A stretch of DNA of 64,000 nucleotides from CAXMMR01 sp963692975 (GCA_963692975.2 CAXMMR010000037.1:197859-261858); one strand, 5' to 3'. Positions 50,251-59,081 are shown, counted from the stretch's first letter. The notes: a model not told the origin generated them from the sequence alone. Program-made: numbers and translations.

Positions 50251-51387
50251 CTACTCGGCCTCGAAGAAGCGCTTCACCTTGGCGAAGAAGCCCTCGCTCT
50301 CGGGGCTCCCCTTGGGATGGCCGACTGCCTCGCTGTCGAACTCCTCAAGCAGCTCGCGCTGACGCTTGGTCAGGTGCTGCGGCGTCTCCACCACGGCCTG
50401 GATGAACATGTCGCCGCGTGAGGCCGAGCGCAGCACCGAGAAACCCTTGCCGCGCAGCCGGAACTGGCCGCCGGTCTGGGTGCCGGGCGGCACCTTCACC
50501 CGAGCGCGCGAGCCGTCGATGGCCGGCACCTCGATCTCGCCGCCCAGCGCCGCCTGCGACATGCGCAGCGGCACCCGACAGTAGATGTTGGAGCCTTCAC
50601 GCTGGAACAGCTCGTGGCCGAGCAGCGTCACGTGCACGTAGAGGTCGCCAGGCGGCGCGCCCTGGCCGCCCGCCTCGCCCTCGCCGGACAGCCGGATGCG
50701 GGTGCCGTCCTCAACGCCTGCCGGAACCGGCACCTGCAGCGAGCGTTCGCGCGCCACCGTGCCGGCGCCATGACAGATCCGGCATGGATTACGCACCACC
50801 CGGCCGGCGCCGCCGCAGGTCGGGCATGGCCGCTCGACGAGGAAAAAACCCTGCTGCGCGCGCACCTTGCCGGCGCCGCCGCAGGTCTTGCAGGTCTCGG
50901 CGCCGCGGCTCTTGTCGGTGCTGCCGGTGCCGTCGCAAGCCTCGCAACTGACCCGCGTCGGCACCCGCACCGGCTTGGTGACGCCGGCATAGGCCTCCTC
51001 CAGCGTCAGCTCGACCTGGGCGCGCACGTCCGAGCCGCTGCGGGTGCGCCCGCCGCCGCGACGATTGCCGCCGACGAAGTCGCCAAACATCTGGTCGAAG
51101 ATGTCGCCCAGGCCGCCTGCACCGGCGCCCGAGAAGTCGAAGCCGCCTGCGCCACCGCCCTGCTCGAAGGCGGCATGACCAAAGCGGTCATAAGCGCCAC
51201 GCTTCTGATCGTCCTTGAGGACGTCGTAGGCCTCATTGACCTCCTTGAAGCGCGCTTCAGCAGTATGGTCGCCGGGGTTGCGGTCAGGGTGGTATTGCAT
51301 CGCCAGCTTACGATAGGCCTTTTTCAGGTCATCCGCAGAAGCGTCCCGGGCGACGGCGAGCGTCTCGTAAAAGTCCTTTTTAGCCAT
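50251..51387 (-). CDS. dnaJ: Chaperone protein DnaJ
   Basis: A 378-residue Hsp40. The J domain has YRKLAMQYHPDRNPGD with the HPD triad. A glycine/phenylalanine-rich region follows (GGGAGGFDFSGAGAGGLGD). Four zinc-finger repeats are visible (CEACDGTG, CKTCGGAG, CPTCGGAG, CRICHGAG), then the two C-terminal substrate-binding domains. It stimulates DnaK ATPase and delivers clients. The ATG at 51387 is family typical. A family 1 element separates it from dnaK. Confidence 0.97.
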   Translation of the reverse strand: MAKKDFYETLAVARDASADDLKKAYRKLAMQYHPDRNPGDHTAEARFKEVNEAYDVLKDDQKRGAYDRFGHAAFEQGGGAGGFDFSGAGAGGLGDIFDQMFGDFVGGNRRGGGRTRSGSDVRAQVELTLEEAYAGVTKPVRVPTRVSCEACDGTGSTDKSRGAETCKTCGGAGKVRAQQGFFLVERPCPTCGGAGRVVRNPCRICHGAGTVARERSLQVPVPAGVEDGTRIRLSGEGEAGGQGAPPGDLYVHVTLLGHELFQREGSNIYCRVPLRMSQAALGGEIEVPAIDGSRARVKVPPGTQTGGQFRLRGKGFSVLRSASRGDMFIQAVVETPQHLTKRQRELLEEFDSEAVGHPKGSPESEGFFAKVKRFFEAE

Positions 51388-51408
51388 CGCGGCTTTGTTC
51401 CTGCGGCG

Positions 51409-51534
51409 AGAAAGGCCAGGGCGCTGCCCTGGACCCGCTGGGGCCGTGAGGCCCCAGACTCCTTAACTGAAGAATGGAGTCCAGAGGCTATAGCCTCTGC
51501 TGGGGTCAAGGGGCAAAGCCCCTTGCCTTGCTGT
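51409..51534. repeat. Family 1 palindromic element, copy 12 (compact)
   Basis: CCAGGGC-GCT-GCCCTGG, CTGGGGCC-GTGA-GGCCCCAG, then a variant central hairpin CAGAGGCTATAGCCTCTG in place of the TTAAAGGC hairpin, and CAAGGGGC-AAA-GCCCCTTG. There is no long core. It lies between dnaK and dnaJ and touches the dnaK stop. Confidence 0.9.
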
Positions 51535-51535
51535 C

Positions 51536-53452
51536 TTACGCCGACTTCTTCTTGTTCTCGTCGACTTCCTCGAACTCGGCATCGACGACCCCGTCGTCGG
51601 CGGCATGACCACCGGCGGCCGGCTCGTTCATCGAGGCGCTGCCGGCCTGCTCGGCCTTGTACATCGCTTCGCCGATCTTCATCGCCGCCTGGCTCAGCCG
51701 CTCGGTCGCCGCCTTCAGCGCCTCGGGGTCGTCACCCTCAATCGCCGTCTTGGCGGCGGCAACCGCGCTTTCCGCCTCGTTCTTCTCGGCCGGACCCACC
51801 TTGTCGCCGTGCTCGGCGATGTTGCGCTCAACCTGGTGGACCAGCGCCTCGGCCTGGTTGCGGTTCTCCACTACCTCGCGACGGCGCTTGTCGTTGGCGG
51901 CGTTGGCCTCCGCCTCCTTCACCATCTTCTCAATGTCGGCGTCGGACAGCCCGCCCGAGGCCTGGATCTTGATCTGCTGCTCCTTGCCGGTCGCCTTGTC
52001 GCGCGCCGAGACCGAGACGATGCCATTGGCGTCGATGTCGAACGTGACCTCGATCTGCGGCACGCCGCGCGGCGCCGGCGGGATGCCCATCAGGTCGAAC
52101 TGGCCGAGCGACTTGTTGTCGCTCGCCATCTCGCGCTCGCCCTGGAACACCTTGATGGTCACCGCGCCCTGGTTATCGTCGGCCGTCGAGAAGACCTGCG
52201 ACTTCTTGGTCGGGATCGTGGTGTTGCGGTCGATCAGCCGGGTGAACACGCCGCCCAGCGTCTCGATGCCGAGCGACAGCGGCGTCACGTCGAGCAGCAG
52301 CACGTCCTTGACGTCGCCCTTGAGCACCGCGCCCTGGATGCCGGCGCCGATCGCGACGACCTCGTCCGGGTTGACGTTGCGCGCCGGCTCACGACCGAAA
52401 AACTGCTTCACGACGTCGATGACCTTCGGCATGCGGGTCATGCCGCCGACAAGAATCACGTCCTGGATCTCGGAGGCCGCGACGCCGGCGTCCTTGAGCG
52501 CGGCGCGGCAGGGCTCCAGCGTGCGCTGGATCAGGTCGTCGACCAGGCTCTCGAGCTTGGCGCGGCTCAGCTTGAGCACGAGGTGCTTCGGCCCGGACGC
52601 GTCCGCCGTGATGAACGGCAGGTTGATCTCGGTCTCCTTGGAGGAGGACAGCTCGATCTTCGCCTTTTCCGCGGCCTCCTTCAGCCTCTGCAGGGCGAGC
52701 TTGTCCTTGCGGAGGTCGATGCCCTGATCCTTCTGGAACTCGCTCGCCAGGTAGTCGATCACCCGCGCATCAAAATCCTCGCCACCGAGGAAGGTGTCGC
52801 CATTGGTCGACTTCACCTCGAAGACGCCGTCGCCGATCTCGAGCACGGAGACGTCGAACGTGCCGCCGCCTAGGTCGTAGACCGCGATCGTGCCGGCGGA
52901 CTTCTTGTCCATGCCGTAGGCGAGTGCCGCCGCCGTCGGCTCATTGATGATGCGCAACACCTCGAGGCCGGCAATCCGGCCGGCATCCTTGGTCGCCTGA
53001 CGCTGGGCATCGTTGAAATAGGCCGGCACGGTGATGACGGCCTGCGTCACCTTCTCGCCGAGATACGCCTCGGCGGTGTCCTTCATCTTGCCCAGGATAA
53101 ACGCGCTGACCTGGCTCGGCGAATACTTCTCGCCCTTGGCCTCGACCCATGCGTCGCCGCTCTCGCCGCGCACGATGCCGAACGGCACCATCGCCTTGTC
53201 CTTGGCAACGGTCGGATCGTCGAACCGACGGCCGATCAGCCGCTTGACGGCATACAGCGTGTTGGACGGGTTGGTGACCGCCTGGCGCTTGGCGCTCTGG
53301 CCGACCAGCCGCTCGCCGCCATCGGCGAACGCAACCATCGACGGGGTGGTGCGCGCACCCTCGGAGTTCTCGATCACGCGGACATCTTTGCCCTCCATGA
53401 CCGCGACGCACGAATTGGTGGTGCCCAGGTCGATCCCGATGACCTTGCTCAT
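51536..53452 (-). CDS. dnaK: Chaperone protein DnaK (Hsp70)
   Basis: A 638-residue Hsp70. The N-terminal ATPase has IGIDLGTTNSCVAVMEGKDV, AVITVPAYFNDAQRQATKDA, NEPTAAALAYGMDKK and VYDLGGGTFDVSVLEIGDG. The substrate-binding domain follows (DVTPLSLGIETLGGVFTRLI), with a helical lid and the C-terminal acidic tail ending VDAEFEEVDENKKKSA. AAGGAG lies before ATG 53452. The 138 bp upstream, between grpE and dnaK, could hold a heat-shock promoter. Confidence 0.98.
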   Translation of the reverse strand: MSKVIGIDLGTTNSCVAVMEGKDVRVIENSEGARTTPSMVAFADGGERLVGQSAKRQAVTNPSNTLYAVKRLIGRRFDDPTVAKDKAMVPFGIVRGESGDAWVEAKGEKYSPSQVSAFILGKMKDTAEAYLGEKVTQAVITVPAYFNDAQRQATKDAGRIAGLEVLRIINEPTAAALAYGMDKKSAGTIAVYDLGGGTFDVSVLEIGDGVFEVKSTNGDTFLGGEDFDARVIDYLASEFQKDQGIDLRKDKLALQRLKEAAEKAKIELSSSKETEINLPFITADASGPKHLVLKLSRAKLESLVDDLIQRTLEPCRAALKDAGVAASEIQDVILVGGMTRMPKVIDVVKQFFGREPARNVNPDEVVAIGAGIQGAVLKGDVKDVLLLDVTPLSLGIETLGGVFTRLIDRNTTIPTKKSQVFSTADDNQGAVTIKVFQGEREMASDNKSLGQFDLMGIPPAPRGVPQIEVTFDIDANGIVSVSARDKATGKEQQIKIQASGGLSDADIEKMVKEAEANAANDKRRREVVENRNQAEALVHQVERNIAEHGDKVGPAEKNEAESAVAAAKTAIEGDDPEALKAATERLSQAAMKIGEAMYKAEQAGSASMNEPAAGGHAADDGVVDAEFEEVDENKKKSA

Positions 53453-53525
53453 GTGCTTTACTCTCCTTGCAGCGGCGGCGGACGGCCCGAAGCACCGTCG
53501 GCGACCCTATGACGAGACAATTTCG

Positions 53526-53554
53526 ATGTATGGCGAGCGCCGGCGATGGACAAG
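53526..53554 (-). promoter_or_regulatory. Possible sigma-32 type promoter of dnaK
   Basis: On the minus strand CTTG (53554-53551) is followed after 17-18 bases by CCATACAT (53533-53526), about 74 bp before the dnaK ATG. This loosely follows the alphaproteobacterial heat-shock pattern CTTG-N17/18-CYTATnT, with mismatches in the -10 box. No CIRCE dyad is visible. Confidence 0.3.
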
Positions 53555-53590
53555 GGCCATGGCAGGCGGCGTGCCTAAAAGCGAGGCGGA

Positions 53591-54235
53591 TCAGGCGGCC
53601 GAGGCGGCGCCGTCGCCCTTGCTGACGACCACCATCGCCGGCTTCAGCAACCGACCGTTCAGCGTCCAGGCCGCACTCCAGGCCTGCATCACCGTGCCGG
53701 CCGGATGCTCGGGCGAGGGCTGCTCGGCCATCGCCTGGTGGAAGTTGGCATCGAACGGCTTGCCGGTCGGATCGTCGCGGGCGATGCCGTTGCGCTCCAG
53801 AATGCCGACGAACGAGCGCTCGATGCCCTCGAAGCCCTCGCGCAGCTTGGTCACGATCGCCGGCTCGTCGGCGGCCTGGGGCGGCAGGCTGTCGATGCCG
53901 CGGCGCAGGTTCTCGGCAGCCTCCACCACGTCACGCGCGAACTTCTGCACCGCGTATTGCCGGGCGTCGTCGGCATCGCGCTTGCCGCGGGCACGAACGT
54001 TCTGCATCTCCGCCTCGGCGCGTATCCAGCGGTCGCGGAAATCGTCGCGCTCGGCCTCCACCACGGCAAGGCGCGCCGGCGCATCCTCGACGGCCGAGAT
54101 GTCCGGCTCGTGCGCCGCCTGCACGATATGGTCCTGCTCGGCGGCGCCCGGCGGCTGGTCGCTCGCGGCGCCCTGTTGCTCGCCTTGAGACCCGGCCTGC
54201 TCTGACGTCATCTGCTCTGTGTCCGTGCTGCTCAT
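53591..54235 (-). CDS. grpE: Nucleotide exchange factor GrpE
   Basis: A 214-residue DnaK co-chaperone that releases ADP. It has an acidic/glutamine-rich N-terminal tail and the long helical region RDDFRDRWIRAEAEMQNVRA..RDADDARQYAVQKFARDVVE. The C-terminal beta domain has GKPFDANFHQAMAEQPSPEH and TLNGRLLKPAMVVVSKG. ATG 54235 (MSSTDTEQ) is chosen over the frame extending to 54289. It lies upstream of dnaK on the same strand; hrcA, normally adjacent, is 1.1 kb away behind a toxin-antitoxin pair. Confidence 0.95.
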   Translation of the reverse strand: MSSTDTEQMTSEQAGSQGEQQGAASDQPPGAAEQDHIVQAAHEPDISAVEDAPARLAVVEAERDDFRDRWIRAEAEMQNVRARGKRDADDARQYAVQKFARDVVEAAENLRRGIDSLPPQAADEPAIVTKLREGFEGIERSFVGILERNGIARDDPTGKPFDANFHQAMAEQPSPEHPAGTVMQAWSAAWTLNGRLLKPAMVVVSKGDGAASAA

Positions 54236-54282
54236 GGGCGCGGAGTTAGGCGTTCGCCGGCGGCCGAACAAGGGAGGCAGCC

Positions 54283-54702
54283 TCACCACAGCCGGCGATC
54301 GAAGCTGAACGGGATCACGCCGGCGATCCTTGCCGCCGCCGCATCGGCATGCGCCGGGTTGAGCAGCAGGTTGGCGCAGGCCGGCACCAGCATGGAGGGA
54401 ACCCGCAACACGGCGGAGCCGCCGCCACGCAGCCAGGCGTCACCCGCCGCCCGAGTGTCCGCCGGCAGCTCCGGCCGATCCTCGGGCTCGGGCAGGCTGA
54501 CCCGCAGCAGCACGTAGTCGGCGGGCATGTCCTCGGGCGAGACGTCCAGATGCACACGCACCTCCAGCACACAGAGCGCAGGATGGTCGGCAAGATAGAC
54601 GACAGGCAAGCCAGCCCGGTGCCAACGCCCGGCCGTGCGCCCGGCGCCCTCGCCCGAGAGGTCGGCAAACGCGGCGCGACAGAGGCGCCAGGCTTCGGGC
54701 AT
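54283..54702 (-). CDS. RES domain toxin (NAD+-degrading)
   Basis: A 139-residue RES protein: RAAFADLSGEGAGRTAGRWH, GLPVVYLADHPALCVLEVRV and the end NLLLNPAHADAAAARI match the three conserved blocks (Arg and Tyr/Glu residues lining the NAD pocket, and the N-x-L-x-NP motif). RES toxins of Xre-RES pairs deplete NAD+. The cognate Xre/MbcA/ParS antitoxin is encoded upstream on the same strand, but a 211-bp family 1 element separates the two. In normal pairs the genes touch or overlap. Confidence 0.85.
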   Translation of the reverse strand: MPEAWRLCRAAFADLSGEGAGRTAGRWHRAGLPVVYLADHPALCVLEVRVHLDVSPEDMPADYVLLRVSLPEPEDRPELPADTRAAGDAWLRGGGSAVLRVPSMLVPACANLLLNPAHADAAAARIAGVIPFSFDRRLW

Positions 54703-54711
54703 CTAGGTTAG

Positions 54712-54925
54712 AGGAAGGACGGCGAGGGCTCTGCCCTCGACCCGCTGGGGCCCGCGGCCCCAGACCCCATTCGTCTGGAGTCCAGGCGGGCTTTCTTGCT
54801 TGGCGAAGCCGATCAATCCTCCCTCGGCGCCACCAACATCGCCGGGAAAACATCAATAATAAATGGATTTCAAAGGCTCCGCCTTTGATGGGGTCAAGGG
54901 GCAAAGCCCCTTGCCTTGCTTGCCT
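54712..54925. repeat. Family 1 palindromic element, copy 13 (full length), inside a toxin-antitoxin operon
   Basis: CGAGGGC-TCT-GCCCTCG, CTGGGGCCCGCGGCCCCAG, core TTGCTTGGCGAAGCCGATCA (about 54797-54816), TCAAAGGC-TCC-GCCTTTGA and CAAGGGGC-AAA-GCCCCTTG. It lies exactly between the antitoxin stop (54931) and the toxin start (54702). Confidence 0.93.
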
Positions 54926-54930
54926 TGCCC

Positions 54931-55323
54931 CTAGGCCGCAATGCCATGGCTGATCTGCCCGATCAGCGTCTCGACGCGGCGGGCGCCAATGTCGGTGTCC
55001 AGCAGGTCCAGCGGCGCGTGGCCCTCCAGCGCCCGTGTGGGCCGTCGCAGCCAGCGTGCCGCCTTCGCCGCGTCGGCAAAGCCGTCTTCTGCGGCGGTGA
55101 CAACGCGCAGGATGCGCAGCAACCGGTCGGACTGCTCGGGCGACAGCCGGCCAAGGGTGCGGCGATGCGCCAGGGTACGCCGCGGAAACGCCAACTGGTC
55201 GAGCTCGGCAGCACTGAGGCGGCCACTCTCCAGCAGCTCATCGACCACGTGCAATGGCAAGCCGGCTCGCACCGCGTCCACGACGCCAAGATCTGATCCA
55301 TCAAGCGCATCGCTGTCGAACAT
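54931..55323 (-). CDS. Xre/MbcA/ParS-type antitoxin of a RES toxin
   Basis: A 130-residue protein. The N-terminal half is Xre-like (VDAVRAGLPLHVVDELLESG, LAHRRTLGRLSPEQSDRLLR), and the C-terminal MbcA/ParS toxin-binding domain (DUF2384) has RWLRRPTRALEGHAPLDLL and ARRVETLIGQISHG. It neutralises the RES toxin and probably represses its own promoter. ATG 55323 or 55329 could start it. The pair lies between hrcA and grpE, which normally adjoin. Confidence 0.87.
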   Translation of the reverse strand: MFDSDALDGSDLGVVDAVRAGLPLHVVDELLESGRLSAAELDQLAFPRRTLAHRRTLGRLSPEQSDRLLRILRVVTAAEDGFADAAKAARWLRRPTRALEGHAPLDLLDTDIGARRVETLIGQISHGIAA

Positions 55324-55375
55324 GGTCATACGCCCAGTGTAGGCCGGCATATTGCCAACCACAAGGCGATCCTTC

Positions 55376-56467
55376 CTACCCCAGCAACCGGCCGATGACC
55401 CGCGCCGTGTAGTCGACCACTGGTATGATCCGGCCGTAATTGATTCGGGTCGGGCCGATAACGCCGATGGCGCCGACGATGCGGTCCTTGTCGTTGCGCG
55501 CGGGGGCAACGACCATGGAGACGCCGGAGGCGTCGAACAGGCCGCTTTCGGCGCCGATGAAGATGCGCACGCCGTCGGATTGCTCGGCAAGCTCGAGCAG
55601 CTTGAGCATGGTCTCGTGGGTCTCGAGGCGCTCGAACAGCATGCGGATCGAGGCGATGCGCTCGATCTGGGTGACGTCGGCGAGCAGGCGCGACTGGCCG
55701 CGGATGATCAGCGAGCCGCCCCGGCCGCCCTGGCCGGCATCGCTCCAGGTGGCCAGCCCGGCCTCGACGACGTTGGCGGCAAGGGCGTCGAGCTGGCCGC
55801 GATCCTGCGTCATCTCGTCGCCGACGATGCGGCGCAGTTCCGGCAGGGTGCGGCCGATCAGCCGGTGGTTGAGATAATTGGCGGCCTCGATGAGCGCCGA
55901 TGGCGGCAGGCCGGCAGGGATCTCGATCACCCGGTTCTCGACCGAGCCGTCGGCGCCGACCAGGATGACCAGCGCCCGGCCTGAGCCCAGGGCGACGAAG
56001 TCGATGTGCTTGACCGCGCCATCGGATTTCGGCGCGACCACCAGCCCAGCCGCCTGCGAGAGGCCGGAGAGCATGGCGGAGGCGTCGCTGAGCGTCGCCT
56101 GCAGCGAGCGGCCACGAGCCTCGAGCGCGGCGGTGACCTGCCCGCGCTCATCCTCGCCGATCTCGCCGAACTGCAGCAGCCCGTCGACGAACAGGCGCAG
56201 GCCGCGATCGGTGGGCAGGCGCCCGGCCGAGGTGTGCGGCGCGAACAGCAGGCCAGCCTCGGTGAGGTCGGCCATAACGTTGCGTATGGTGGCGGGCGAG
56301 AGCGGGATCGGCAGCCGGCGCGACAGGGTGCGGCTGCCGACCGGGTCACCGGTCTCGACGTACTCCTCGACGATCTCGCGCAGCACCGCGGCGGCGCGCG
56401 GATCAAGCCCTGGCACCGGCGTGCGCGGCGGGCGAGGCAAGCGCGGCGGTGGGAAGGGGTTGTTCAT
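55376..56467 (-). CDS. hrcA: Heat-inducible transcription repressor HrcA
   Basis: A 363-residue repressor. A winged-helix N-terminal domain (AAAVLREIVEEYVETGDPVG, LSPATIRNVMADLTEAGLL, TSAGRLPTDRGLRLFVDGLL) is followed by a GAF-like dimerisation domain (SDGVRIFIGAESGLFDASGV) and a conserved end (IGPTRINYGRIIPVVDYTAR). HrcA binds CIRCE dyads; I saw none near hrcA, grpE, dnaK or dnaJ, so its target is probably groESL elsewhere. It is divergent from rdgB. The rph gene often found next to rdgB is absent. Confidence 0.95.
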   Translation of the reverse strand: MNNPFPPPRLPRPPRTPVPGLDPRAAAVLREIVEEYVETGDPVGSRTLSRRLPIPLSPATIRNVMADLTEAGLLFAPHTSAGRLPTDRGLRLFVDGLLQFGEIGEDERGQVTAALEARGRSLQATLSDASAMLSGLSQAAGLVVAPKSDGAVKHIDFVALGSGRALVILVGADGSVENRVIEIPAGLPPSALIEAANYLNHRLIGRTLPELRRIVGDEMTQDRGQLDALAANVVEAGLATWSDAGQGGRGGSLIIRGQSRLLADVTQIERIASIRMLFERLETHETMLKLLELAEQSDGVRIFIGAESGLFDASGVSMVVAPARNDKDRIVGAIGVIGPTRINYGRIIPVVDYTARVIGRLLG

Positions 56468-56582
56468 CGGGCAGCCTAGCATGATCTGTGCCGCCAGGAT
56501 CGACGTCAATACGGGCGGCAAGGCTTGCCCGGGGACGTGCGGCCATTATGCCCTCAAGCGTGGCAGGACGGACACCATCGTG

Positions 56583-57212
56583 ATGGCGGGCGACGAGACG
56601 AAGGGCGCCGACAGACGCCGGCTGACGCGCGGCACGCAACTCGTGCTGGCGAGCCACAATGCCGGCAAGCTGGTCGAGATCAGGGCGCTGCTGGCGCCGC
56701 ACGGGCTGCAAGTGGTCTCGGCCGCGGCGCTGGGGCTCGCCGAGCCGGAGGAGGACGCGCCAGACTTCGCCGGCAATGCCCGCATCAAGGCGCTGGCGGC
56801 GACCCGTGCGACCGGGCTTGCCGCACTCGCCGACGACAGCGGCTTCTGCGTGGCCGCACTCGGCGGCGCCCCGGGCGTGCTGTCGGCTCGCTGGGCCGGC
56901 GCGGCAAGGGATTTCTCAGCCGCGATGGCGCGGGTGGCGCGCGAGATGGGCGCGGCGGCGGACCGCAGCGCCTGGTTCTGCTGCGCGCTCTGCCTCGCCT
57001 GGCCGGACGGGCACGACGAGACGGTGCAGGGCCGGGTCGACGGCCAGGTTGTCTGGCCGCCGCGCGGCGCGCTGGGGTTCGGCTACGACCCGATGTTTCA
57101 GCCCGACGGCAGCGTGCTGACCTATGGCGAGGTCGACCGGACGACGAAGGGCGGCGGTAGCCATCGCGCCCGGGCGTTTGCCGCGCTGCTGGCGCGCTGC
57201 CTGCCGACATGA
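56583..57212 (+). CDS. rdgB: Non-canonical purine NTP pyrophosphatase RdgB/HAM1
   Basis: A 209-residue house-cleaning enzyme that hydrolyses dITP and XTP. It shows QLVLASHNAGKLVEIRALL, LADDSGFCVAALGGAPGVLS, ARWAG and GALGFGYDPMFQPDG, the family set. ATG 56583 is used; an open frame further upstream is antisense to hrcA. The stop overlaps hemW by 4 bp (ATGA), the usual rdgB-hemW coupling. Confidence 0.94.
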   Translation: MAGDETKGADRRRLTRGTQLVLASHNAGKLVEIRALLAPHGLQVVSAAALGLAEPEEDAPDFAGNARIKALAATRATGLAALADDSGFCVAALGGAPGVLSARWAGAARDFSAAMARVAREMGAAADRSAWFCCALCLAWPDGHDETVQGRVDGQVVWPPRGALGFGYDPMFQPDGSVLTYGEVDRTTKGGGSHRARAFAALLARCLPT

Positions 57213-58378
57213 CCCCGACCGCCGAGCAGGACGAACCGCTGGCGCTCTACGTCCACTGGCCGTTCTGCCTGCACAAATGCCCATACTGCGACTTCAACAG
57301 CCATGTCCGGCCGCAGATCGACCAGGCGCGCTTCGCCGCCGCGCTGCGGCGCGAGCTGGCCTTCGAGGCGGCCCGGCTCGGGGCGCGGCCGCTCGGCTCG
57401 ATCTTCTTCGGCGGCGGCACGCCGAGCCTGATGGCGCCGGAGACGGCCGGGTTGCTGATCGAGGACGCGCGGCGGCTGTTCCGCGCCGCGCCGGACCTGG
57501 AGATCACCCTGGAGGCCAACCCGACCAGCGTCGAGGCCGGCCGGCTGGCGGCGTTCCGCGACGCCGGCGTGAACCGGCTGTCACTCGGCGTGCAGTCGCT
57601 GCGCGACGACCAGCTCGCCCTGCTCGGGCGGCAGCACTCCGCCGCCGAGGCGATCCTGGCGCTGGAGACCGCCCGGCGGCTGTTCGCTCGGCTTTCCTTC
57701 GACCTGATCTACGCCCGTCCCGGCCAGTCCCTGGCCGACTGGCGGACGGAGCTTGACCTGGCACTCTCGCTCGCCGCCGACCACCTGTCGCTCTACCAGC
57801 TCACCGTGGAGCCGGGAACCGGCTTCGAGGCGCTGCACCGGCAAGGCCTGCTGGTGCTGCCCGACATGGACGACGCAGCCCGGCTCTACGAGGCGACCGC
57901 GGAGCACGCCGCCGCGCACGGGCTCGCCGCCTACGAGGTCTCGAACTACGCCAAGCCCAGTGCCGAAAGCCGGCACAACCTCGCCTACTGGCGCTACGGC
58001 GACTACGCCGGCATCGGCCCGGGCGCGCACGGCCGGATCAGCCTCGACGGCGCCCTGTTCGCCACCCGCCGCCACCGCGCCCCCGAGCCCTGGGCCGAGC
58101 GGGTGGAACAGACCGGCGACGGCAGCACCGAGATGATCGCCGTCACGCCACAGGAGCGTGCGCGCGAGATGCTGCTGATGGGGCTGCGGCTCACCGAAGG
58201 CGTCAGCGCCGACCGCTTCGAGCAGCGCACCGGCATCGCACTGGCCGAGTCAGTGGACACCGAGATGCAGGCCGCACTGATCGAGGCCGGCTACCTGGAG
58301 GTAACGGCAGCGCGGCTCGTGGCGACGAGTGAGGGACGATTACGGCTGGATGCTCTGCTGAGAGCTTTGGTCAGGTAA
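57209..58378 (+). CDS. hemW: Radical SAM heme chaperone HemW
   Basis: A 389-residue radical SAM protein with YVHWPFCLHKCPYCDFNSHV (C-x3-C-x2-C for the 4Fe-4S cluster), FFGGGTPSLM, LEANPTSVEAGRLAAFRDAG and the C-terminal HemN_C domain. It is annotated in many genomes as oxygen-independent coproporphyrinogen oxidase. The short N-terminus before the cluster motif places it with HemW, which hands heme to target proteins. A cytochrome c maturation pair is present elsewhere in the window. A family 1 element begins 12 bp after the stop. Confidence 0.94.
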   Translation: MTPTAEQDEPLALYVHWPFCLHKCPYCDFNSHVRPQIDQARFAAALRRELAFEAARLGARPLGSIFFGGGTPSLMAPETAGLLIEDARRLFRAAPDLEITLEANPTSVEAGRLAAFRDAGVNRLSLGVQSLRDDQLALLGRQHSAAEAILALETARRLFARLSFDLIYARPGQSLADWRTELDLALSLAADHLSLYQLTVEPGTGFEALHRQGLLVLPDMDDAARLYEATAEHAAAHGLAAYEVSNYAKPSAESRHNLAYWRYGDYAGIGPGAHGRISLDGALFATRRHRAPEPWAERVEQTGDGSTEMIAVTPQERAREMLLMGLRLTEGVSADRFEQRTGIALAESVDTEMQAALIEAGYLEVTAARLVATSEGRLRLDALLRALVR

Positions 58379-58389
58379 GGCATGCAGTA

Positions 58390-58594
58390 AGGAAGGCCAG
58401 AGCTCTGCCCTGGACCCGCTGGGGCCGTGAGGCCCCAGACCCCATCCATTGGAGTCTAGACGGGAGATTCCTTGCTTGGCGAAGCCATTCAACCTGCTTC
58501 CGACAGCACCGAATTTGCCAACAGAACATGAATAACGGATGGATTTCAAAGGCTCCGCCTTTGATGGGGTCAAGGGGCAAAGCCCCTTGCCTTA
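58390..58594. repeat. Family 1 palindromic element, copy 14 (full length)
   Basis: Forward order: CCAGAGC-TCT-GCCCTGG (one stem mismatch), CTGGGGCC-GTGA-GGCCCCAG, core TTGCTTGGCGAAGCCATTCA (about 58473-58492), TCAAAGGC-TCC-GCCTTTGA and CAAGGGGC-AAA-GCCCCTTG. It separates the convergent hemW and DUF427 genes and touches the stop of the latter. Confidence 0.92.
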
Positions 58595-58595
58595 C

Positions 58596-59066
58596 CTACC
58601 AGCCGTTGCTGCCCGGCACCCCCTTGAACGGCCCCTTCAAATCGCTGGTGACCCAGCCGCCGTAGAAACCCCCGGGCTGCGGCGTTGCCTGCTCGTCGCC
58701 GACGAAGCACTGGTCCATGGCCTGGCAGTAGACGGCCAGGTGGTCGCGCAGCGCGGCATAGGCCGGCACCGGCGTCGGATAGCTCCAGGCGCAGCGCGGC
58801 GCGAAGGCGGCGCCGGCGCGCAGGCTCCAGTAGCGCGCGACCCCCTTCCACTCACAGAAGCTGCTGCCGCTGGCGGGCTCGATGGTGCAGCCGGTAAAGG
58901 CGTCGGGCGGCAGGTAGTAGACCGGCGGGTGCGTGGTCTCGAGAACGCGCCAGGCGGCACTGGTCTCGGCGATGACGTGGCCGCCGAAGACGATGCGCAG
59001 CGGCTTGGCCACCGGCTCGAGGGCGGGTGGACGAGGATAGAGCCAGACGTCTTCCATGTCCGGCAT
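58596..59066 (-). CDS. DUF427 domain protein
   Basis: A 156-residue protein with KPLRIVFGGHVIAETSAAWR, LETTHPPVYYLPPDAFTGCT, EWKGVARYWSLRAG and CAWSYPTPVPAYAALRDHLA, the conserved blocks of the DUF427 fold, a small beta protein of unknown enzymatic role. ATG 59066 is preferred over ATG 59057. Upstream of the start is a half family 1 hairpin in place of a clear ribosome binding site. It is divergent from the asparaginase gene. Confidence 0.85.
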   Translation of the reverse strand: MPDMEDVWLYPRPPALEPVAKPLRIVFGGHVIAETSAAWRVLETTHPPVYYLPPDAFTGCTIEPASGSSFCEWKGVARYWSLRAGAAFAPRCAWSYPTPVPAYAALRDHLAVYCQAMDQCFVGDEQATPQPGGFYGGWVTSDLKGPFKGVPGSNGW

Positions 59067-59081
59067 GTAGATCGGCGGCGG

